NCBI GenBank assembly: GCA_027186245.1
Contig: CP114499.1
Span: 8,747,001 to 8,811,000, forward strand
Reading direction: 5' to 3'
DNA length: 64,000 nt
From: Coriaria nepalensis
Lineage: Eukaryota; Streptophyta; Magnoliopsida; Cucurbitales; Coriariaceae
The notes beneath the pieces are model-generated. The model was not told where the DNA came from. It did no database searches and saw only the letters and a program-made list of their open reading frames with translations. The translations under genes were made by a program, and so were the position numbers. The number at the start of each line of letters is the position of its first letter. The first letter of the stretch is position 1. Below, in pieces: positions 56,801-64,000 of the stretch.

Positions 56801-57079
56801 GCGTGAAAGTGCAGTAAAGGGGGATTGGAGAAGTAACGTTAATACATGTCACAATCTTTTCTTCAAGCAGTTGCTTTCTCGTTGGATTTTTGGAAGAAAA
56901 GAGAAGCTTCCATCGGCTGGCAATCTGACATGTTATAATATTTTGAACGTGGATTGAGTGAGGATTGGAAAATAAAATGTCATGAATTTTTTTTTTTCTT
57001 TTATTGTTTTTCTTGGACAAAGAATTGCATTATTGATCCATATGATAGGACCAGCTGCGGTAGTGCAGGAGTTATGCAT

Positions 57080-57345
57080 ATAATAAACAAAAAAAAAAAA
57101 AAATAGTGATTAGTATAGAGATAGAATTTGTAAATAGTAATATAGTAAATAAAATTTGTAAGTATTAATATAATAAATAGAATTTGTAAATAGAATATAT
57201 AAATAGCGAAATAGTAAATAGATATAAATTGTAAATAGTAAATAATAAAAAAGATAGAGATTATAAATAATAAAATAAAATATTAAATAGATCAGAAATA
57301 ATATAAATAATTAAATAGAAGATTAAAAATATTTAAAAAAAAATT
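57080..57345. repeat. AT-rich minisatellite-like tract
   Basis: Variants of GTAAATAGAATTTGTAAATA and AGTAAATAATA recur irregularly after a poly-A run at 57089-57103. No fixed period. Confidence 0.6.
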
Positions 57346-59340
57346 AAGAATTAAATTGAAATATATTATATATTTGTTTTTTTAAAATATATCTGAATAG
57401 TAGTGGTGCATTATGAAGAGGCAATGAAACATTAACAAGATCCGGTTCTTGATAATCTGTTGCAGATTAGAAGAGGCAATGCTCAGGTGATGATGATCTT
57501 CTGAGGAGGACGACTTCCTCTAAACTCAGTATACTATTATTATTCATACTTTTTTGGTCGCTAAGCCTACAAGCACACAGAGATAACTATTTCTGATGTT
57601 TATGCAGGGCCTTAATCCGCTTATGTTCTTCTTTGCTTTGGTCTGAAATGGCACTTCTGTAGCCAAGTAACTTAATCAGAGATGAATGTTGTGATGCAGT
57701 ATAATATATTATGACAGGCCCAGCTTTGTTAGTGTTTAATGGGTCAGTAACCTAAGACGACCGTCGTTGCGGAATTGTCAGAACGACGTTGAAAAAAGTC
57801 CCCACCTTTCTGCGTTTCTGTGAGAACGACGTGTTGTCACAATTGTTGTATTTAAACAATGAGAAAATCCCAGATCAATAATTATAGGTCGCCAATTAAT
57901 TCATATAAAAAATAAAAAAATAAAAAATAATAATAATAATAATAGGTTTTTTTTTTTTTAATCCCATAACGCAGGATTACATGATCTTTAATTGGGACCA
58001 TAGATTTGGACGAACTACTAAACCACTTGTTGGAATGATTTATGTCCTGTTTCAAATCAATGATTAATTTTTTATTATTTTTAAAAATCCTTTAAAGATA
58101 TATATTTAATAATATTTATTTATAACTAGTGGTCGTTGAAGCGGATCAATGAATAAATCTTTTTAAAAAATATATACATATAAATAACTAATAGTGATAG
58201 AGAAACATGCATGCTCGGTTAAATAATTTTCCAACATGTTTAATTAATGCAATAATCATGTTCTGTGATATTAAGTGCTTAAGGTCAATCAATTAAACGT
58301 CACTGATTACCACAATTATGGAGGACAAACTGAATATACGAAGCATAACATCTATTCCAGTCCTGCCTTCTTTGTAAAAGCCAAAGATTCCTAATAATAA
58401 ATAATAATAATAATTAGATTTATTAATTCAATTTTAATATACTTTTTATATATATATCGATCATTTTTTTTTGTTGATAAATTGTGTTTATAATAGAAAA
58501 ACATATTCTAATAGTATATATCAACTTTACATCATTATAGTATATTATATACATAATATATACTCAATAAATTATATTCAAAATAAGAAAAAAATACATA
58601 TAACCTCACAAACTTATTCTTCAAAATATTTGTATCTAACAAAAGCGAGTGAATCGATTGTAACGCGAATATGATTATCTAACAAAATATTTGTATCTGA
58701 GCAAGAGGCTCAGAGTGAACAAAATTCCAAACGATCAGTACGCAATCAACAGTAAGTTGGCATCATATCAATCAATCAATGTATATAGTATAAAATGGGA
58801 TTATTAACATATATAAGCTTAACTAGTGGTTCATAATTACTAGTTTTTCAATTAAAACTTTGTACACATGGACCCAAGGTGTGTACAAATAATTTTCTAA
58901 ATATAAAACAAAAAATAATAAATAAATTAAAATTAATTGCATCCATAGAAAAGACGGAAGTGAAAACAAAAATGTAGGACATATCAGCATCTTAGTTGAT
59001 ATATAGTAATGATCAAGTGGGTATATATTTATATATATGTATACTCATTTATGTACATAATAGCTACATAGCCTGGCTTCCATGTGAATTGTGAAAAAAA
59101 TGGCCAAAAAAAAGTCAAAATGTGGACATTTTTGGGTTGAGATCTAAGATCTAAGAATCAGAAAGCCATGGTCGTGTAAGAATAATCAGGTGGTTGACAA
59201 TTACTTAAACCATGTGCATGTTCTTAATTAACCTATATATATATGTTTTACTTTACAATAAAAGTAAACTTTACCCTAATTGTTATTTTTCGTTCATCTA
59301 GAATTCTATCGGCAATTAGTGCACGTTGTGCAATGTGTAG

Positions 59341-59390
59341 CAACCAAGTATACAGTATCAGTTGACAACCAAGTATACAGTGTCAGTTGA
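59341..59390. repeat. Tandem duplication, 25-bp unit
   Basis: CAACCAAGTATACAGTRTCA plus GTTGA occurs at 59341 and 59366 with one difference (A/G). Confidence 0.92.
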
Positions 59391-59997
59391 CTTCATATAT
59401 CCACTCTTAAGACTTTTTATTCCCGCCAAAAAAAATATTTGACTTTTTTTTACCATAATCGTCGAATATTGAACAGGGCATAGATGTTCCAAGTCTCTTA
59501 ATCATTAAAATTATATGTTTAGTATTTATGTAATTCCACTTTTATAAATTTATTTATATGGAATTTGTTAATGTGTTTTATTGAAATCTAGCATCGTTTG
59601 ACACGTGGTGCGTTCGATGATTCACTAATTGATCATTTTGCAAATAATCCACTATGATCAAGCATCGTTCGACACGTATAACAATCTGTAATATATGTAA
59701 AATTACAGTTTTAAGACTAATAATCACATCATAATGTTAAAATAAAACAAGGATAATGAAAAATAATAACTTTTTACACCGCCCATAAGAGCTATAGGGT
59801 CTATGGCTAGCTAAGCTCGATCCCTGTCCTGCTTATGATATTTTTCTTCTCAACGTTGTTGTTCTTGATCATGTTGCTTTTCGTCAAAATGATGGAGACA
59901 GGTTAGAATCATAAGAGTGTACGTGTCCGAAAATTTTGATTAAAAAAAAGAAAAAGGCGATTAACGATGTGTTTAGAGAATGAGCTTATGATCGGCC

Positions 59998-60041
59998 AGC
60001 TCGCACGATAAGACTAACACAGCTCGCACGATAAGACTATG
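59998..60041. repeat. Tandem duplication, 22-bp unit
   Basis: CAGCTCGCACGATAAGACTA occurs at 59998 and again at 60020. Confidence 0.92.
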
Positions 60042-60610
60042 TAAAAGTAATGCTAGAAAGATGGAAAAGCGTATCGGATTTGTACTAGGAAAAAGTCCCC
60101 TCTTCGAGCAACAAAACTTGGACACTTTTGAAAAAGCTGTAGCCAGATCATTAGAACACATCTTTTATAGACATCAGCTTCGGTTTCTAGTGTTTTTCTA
60201 GAACACATCTTTAAAAAACCTTGTCGACATTTAAGAATGTTGGGTTAGGTTAATGTAGGCAGGGAAGATTTATAGAATCTTCTATGACAGTAGTGCATTG
60301 GTCCAACTTCCATTAAAAAAAAAAAACAAACAAACGTTCAAAACTCAAACAGATTAACTAACACGTGCCAGTAATCCAATAAGCACCAATTAATTAAATT
60401 GGTAAATAAGTAAAATTAAAGCCTAACTAAGGGATTTGAATTATTAGTTGTGTTAAATTTAATTAGAGTAAAAATTAAGTTACCTAATGACTATATATTA
60501 AAAAATATCCTTTAGAGTCCACTCCGAATCCTAACTTACGTACTTACCCAAACAACAGAAGGGTGTGTGAAGGTGCATGCAGACCGAAAACTTAGTTTGA
60601 TCATTTTATT

Positions 60611-60912
60611 TTTAATTAATTAATTAATTAATTAATTAATCGTTGATTAAATAAATTCAATAATTAAAATAGATAGAAATCAAACAAAAGGTGGGACCAC
60701 GTTAATCTTGCTGTAAATCACTCCCGCTCATAAATATGAATCATCCCATCACTACTACTGTTAACAAGATTTGAGAACTGATTAAGTAACTGCCTCCCTT
60801 CGTATTTTTTGCTGTACGAGGGAACTGCCCTCACCTCAAGCTTCCTCTGGATTTTCTTTTCACTCCAACCAACCAACAAACTAACAAACCAACCAACCAA
60901 CCAACCAACCAA
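60611..60912. repeat. Microsatellites upstream of the IP5P gene: (TTAA)n and (CCAA)n
   Basis: A run of TTAA units at 60611-60640 and CCAA/ACAA units at 60865-60912. The second sits just upstream of, or in, the probable leader of the 5-phosphatase gene. Confidence 0.88.
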
Positions 60913-61508
60913 CTCTCTCTCTAGTCTCTTCTTCATCTTCTCGAGCACACTCTCCGGTAAGCTCTGCACCGGATCACTCTTTTCTTCTTTCTCATATCTC
61001 AATTAACTTTCTTTATGATTAATAATTTGTATCATACGAAGAACTCTCTCTCTCTCTCTCTCTCTCTCCTCATTTCTTTCCTTCTATCCGTTATCTGTAT
61101 TTCCTATAGTTCCAGAAAGGTTAACCTTCAGAATCGGTTCGATTCTGACTTATTTTTCAAGTTCTTCTCTGTTGCTTGCATCGGAAGTAATTTTTTTTTT
61201 CAATCTTCAGAGAAAAGAGAAAAAGAAAAAGAAAAAAAAAAAAGAGTAAAAATTTGTCCTGCTTGGCCGCCTGCTATGTATCCATCTCTGTAAATGTCTC
61301 CTTTTTCTTTTTTTAATTCTATTTAAAAAATGCCTTGATCAGTACTTAATCTCTCCGTCTCTCTCTTTCATTTTCCCGTTTTTATCCGGTGCTCATGTCT
61401 CCATTTTCACCTGCAACTAGGTCTTTTCTATTGCCGTTGAATGCTACAGCTTCCACTTATTTTAACTCTATAAAACAATTAAACCACTCCTTTCGATTAA
61501 TATTTGTG

Positions 61509-61541
<33 letters not shown>

Positions 61542-61724
61542 CTTCTTCAACTTCCTTCTTTTTGGATTTAAATAACTCATTTTGTTTGCTAATGTCCACT
61601 TGCAGTTTTTTAAGCTGTACTTGCTTACAGAATCTGATGATATTTAATATTTTCCGAATATCATATAGAGCTCGACTTCTCCACGCTTCACAAATCCACT
61701 TCCATTCGCCATTGTTTTAGAGCA
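60913..61724 (+). promoter_or_regulatory. Probable 5' leader and leader intron of the IP5P gene
   Basis: A pyrimidine-rich stretch (60913-60955) ends in a strong donor CTCCG/GTAAGC at 60956/60957. Acceptor candidates TTGCTTACAG (to 61630) or CACTTGCAG (to 61606) lie ahead of the ATG at 61725. The intron would hold a CT run (61043-61068) and a TA run (61512-61540). Inferred from splice signals only. Confidence 0.45.
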
Positions 61725-64000
61725 ATGAGGACGGTAGAAGAGAAGATCTCCAAGGTAAGCGATTAGTTTGATCAGCCATAAATTCTCGATTTCAATCCGA
61801 AATATCGAGTCCGATATATTTGTTTTTTTCTTCGTCGATCATGCAGCAGTCTTCATGGCCAAAAGTAGTTGTGAGAAAATGGCTGAATATACAGAGCGGC
61901 GCCGACGAGTTCCACTCCGATCACGCTCTGCACGGTAACCGAATTTTCCGTCTCGGACTCTTAGCTTCTCGTCTCGGAATTGTTACGAGATTCGTTTTTT
62001 TTCTGTTATAACGAACTCATGCGTGTGTTTTTCATTTTTCAGGTAAAAATCAGAGAAGGAAGAGCTGCTCCGACGAGGACAGATACGTGGTGTTTCCGGA
62101 AGAATTTTCAGGTGATATTACTGTACATATGCACTGTACCGTAGCTTGTCCTCTAGCCCTTCCCCGTCCATCTGGTACGATAGTATCCATATATTGTCTG
62201 GCTGGCGGGTCTGATTCTGACCTGATCCGATCTGATCTCTCAGTGTCGTCAATCATAAGGCCTGATTAATATGATTGGACTGGAAGAGAAAAAGGAAAAC
62301 TACTTTTTGATGATAGAGAAAAGGCGATATCTGACTTGGGAAACTGTGCAGTGTACTGTGCTCCTCCCTTGTTGGGAGCTGTGTGCCACGTGGACGGTGG
62401 AAGTTTCGGCTGTATCATTTTATTTATACACTTTTTTCTTCCTTGTTCTAATTGTATTTCTCTTTAAAACTCGAAGAACTGTTGAAAGAGACACCAAATG
62501 GCGGGAGAGTTGAGACCCAATTAACAACCGTTACTGATACTCTCGACCTGAGGTAATTTGGTAATAATTAATATCTTTAGTGAATTCTTATTCAGCATTA
62601 ACTACTGATCACCATCCAAATTAATCCTACTTCCACCTTCTTCACCTAAAAAAAAAGGACACTTTTTTTAAGGAAGGTAAGAAGTACGTGTTTTCATGGC
62701 CATCGTTCAAAAACGGGTACCCATCAATGAATATAACAGTTCAGAACCAAAAAGAAAGAAAGAAAGAAATCGGTGTATGATAATTAGAATATGTCTCACC
62801 AAACTTTCTAAAGCATAATAATTAGAAAATCTAGAGTAAAGCTCTGAATTTGTTGACTTTATGGGATCTAAAACGAAGTGGGTTATGGTTGGTTTACAGA
62901 ATGTTCGTGGGGACGTGGAATGTCGGAGGCAAATCACCCCACGAGGACTTGAACTTGAGCGATTGGCTCAGTTCCCCTGCCCCTGCGGACATCTATGTTA
63001 TTGGGTAATATTTAAACTTTAACTCTGTTAATTTGCAATATAGCGTTAATCGTGTAATGTAATCGGCCTTGTTAATTCTTTGTATTTTCTGGGTATTAAG
63101 GTTTCAAGAAATTGTCCCTTTAAACGCGGGAAACGTACTAGGAGCAGAGGACAGAGCACCACCTGCCAAATGGCTTTCTCTCATTCGCAAAGCACTAAAC
63201 ACAGAGGATTTCGACTTCTCACAGAATCACTCCAGTAGGGACACTAGCCCAAAGCCCAGGCCCAGCGTCTCTGATTTGCTTGCTTTAGAAGACGAACCTG
63301 ATAAATCCGACTCTCAAAGATTCAGTTTTTGGAACCCAACTAATGTAATAAAATGTGGAAATGAAAGCAGCAGCACACAATATTGTCTCGCTGCTAGCAA
63401 GCAGATGGTTGGTATTTTCTTGTGCATTTGGGTTCGATCCAATCTTTACCAGCACATCATCGATATGAAGGTCTCTTGCGTTGGCAGAGGCATTATGGGA
63501 TATCTTGGAAATAAGGTTAGTCACTCAGATGACAGATAGACTCTTACAGAGTATATTTAAGTTCTTTTGATTGATAAATTATATTTTTATTTCTATTTTT
63601 CTTTTCAAATTTAATAGGGATCAATATCTATTAGCATGACATTGCATGAGACCAGCTTCTGCTTTGTTTGTACCCACTTGGCTTCTGGTGAGAAAGAAGG
63701 TGATGAGATGCGTAGAAACTCGGATGTCACTGAAATTTTGAAGAAAACAAGGTTTTCTCATTCCTGTAGAGCTCCTGGAAGACCCCCACCTCCTGAGACC
63801 ATTTCGGACCATGAGTAAGTTCGCTTTTGATTTTAAAAGCTTCCGACTTTGTCATGCATTTGAGATAGATCACAAGTTTTGAAAGGTCCAAATGGAGTTT
63901 CTTTCCTATCAATTTCTCTGATTCTGAATGTATAAATCTGTTAATGCAGCAAGGTCATATGGCTTGGTGATTTGAACTATCGGCTAGCAGCTGGTTGGGG
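61725..64000 (+). CDS. Type I inositol polyphosphate 5-phosphatase (IP5P8-like), partial
   Basis: Exons: 61725-61754, 61847-61934, 62043-62111 (3' end uncertain), 62900-63004, 63101-63515, 63618-63814 and 63950 to the window edge. Early residues are [20 protein letters not shown]. The phosphatase domain starts [20 protein letters not shown]. It continues [79 protein letters not shown] and the catalytic [13 protein letters not shown] at the edge. It removes the 5-phosphate from inositol phosphates or phosphoinositides. The exon 3/exon 4 join is not in phase as drawn, so a small exon between 62111 and 62900 was probably missed. The first coding intron ends in tandem CAGCAG acceptors. Order after the TPR gene fits At2g37440. 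Confidence 0.88.

Larger units (their letters stand above)
57346..60610. other. AT-rich intergenic spacer
   Basis: No gene recognised in 3.2 kb. The stretch has many TA and AAT runs (57925-57945, 58398-58415, 58440-58460, 59030) and small tandem duplications at 59341 and 59998. Confidence 0.55.

Noticed and set aside
1..64000. CRISPR arrays, bacterial operons, tRNA or rRNA genes
   Set aside because: The window is plant nuclear DNA. I saw no spacer-repeat arrays and no structural-RNA signatures that I could support by eye.

Overview
The window is nuclear DNA of a flowering plant, most likely a core eudicot. Genes are split by short AT-rich introns and separated by long AT-rich spacers full of microsatellites. 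Many products are plant-specific families: PP2C clade D, ALS3, MAKR, EXO70H, NAKR, TRM and the LAMMER kinase AFC1. Exon boundaries below were derived by hand from splice signals and reading-frame continuity. Family names and Arabidopsis locus numbers come from memory and should be confirmed by a search.

Layout. 0-5.7 kb: 5' end of a PP2C phosphatase (-), an 80-bp tandem array, a decayed LTR-retroelement remnant and a small coiled-coil gene (-). 6.6-9 kb: a broken PPR gene (-) back to back with a possible small spliced transcript (+) that starts at two E2F-like sites. 9-12.4 kb: repeat-rich spacer. 12.4-15.4 kb: ALS3 (+) and a CxxCxxCC protein (-), converging. 15.8-21 kb: a plant-specific unknown gene (+), a seven-TM CAND7-like gene (-) and MAKR3 (+). 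21-25 kb: a 3-kb block carrying an internally deleted NPGR1 pseudogene, bracketed by two direct copies of the MAKR3/EXO70 spacer. 25-27 kb: EXO70H (-). 28.4-32 kb: a dead LINE. 32.6-35 kb: UXS1 (+), including an AT-AC (U12-type) intron. 35.4-40.1 kb: a long inverted duplication enclosing a TGGGCC-rich degenerate array and pieces of unrecognised genes. 40.6-42.5 kb: a NAKR pseudogene (+). 43-55 kb: TRM19-like (-), a chloroplast TPR protein (-) and AFC1 (-). 55.9-56.8 kb: an FBD-type F-box pseudogene (+). 61.7-64 kb: an inositol polyphosphate 5-phosphatase (+), running off the right edge.

Gene order is informative. PPR, ALS3, MAKR3, NAKR, TPR and IP5P8 correspond, as I recall, to Arabidopsis At2g37310-At2g37440. 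UXS1, NAKR, TRM19, F-box, TPR and AFC1 correspond to At3g53520-At3g53570. The window interleaves both sets, as expected of a segment that did not undergo the Arabidopsis duplication and fractionation. Against that stable backbone at least four genes are pseudogenes here (PPR, NPGR1, NAKR, F-box), so this copy has itself been losing genes. That would fit a partner region elsewhere in a polyploid-derived genome.

The genes do not form an operon or one pathway. Likely functions are signalling (PP2C, MAKR, IP5P), splicing control (AFC1), exocytosis (EXO70), cell-wall sugar supply (UXS1), aluminium tolerance (ALS3) and microtubule organisation (TRM). The parts with the most unexplained structure are 35.4-40.1 kb and 21-25 kb.
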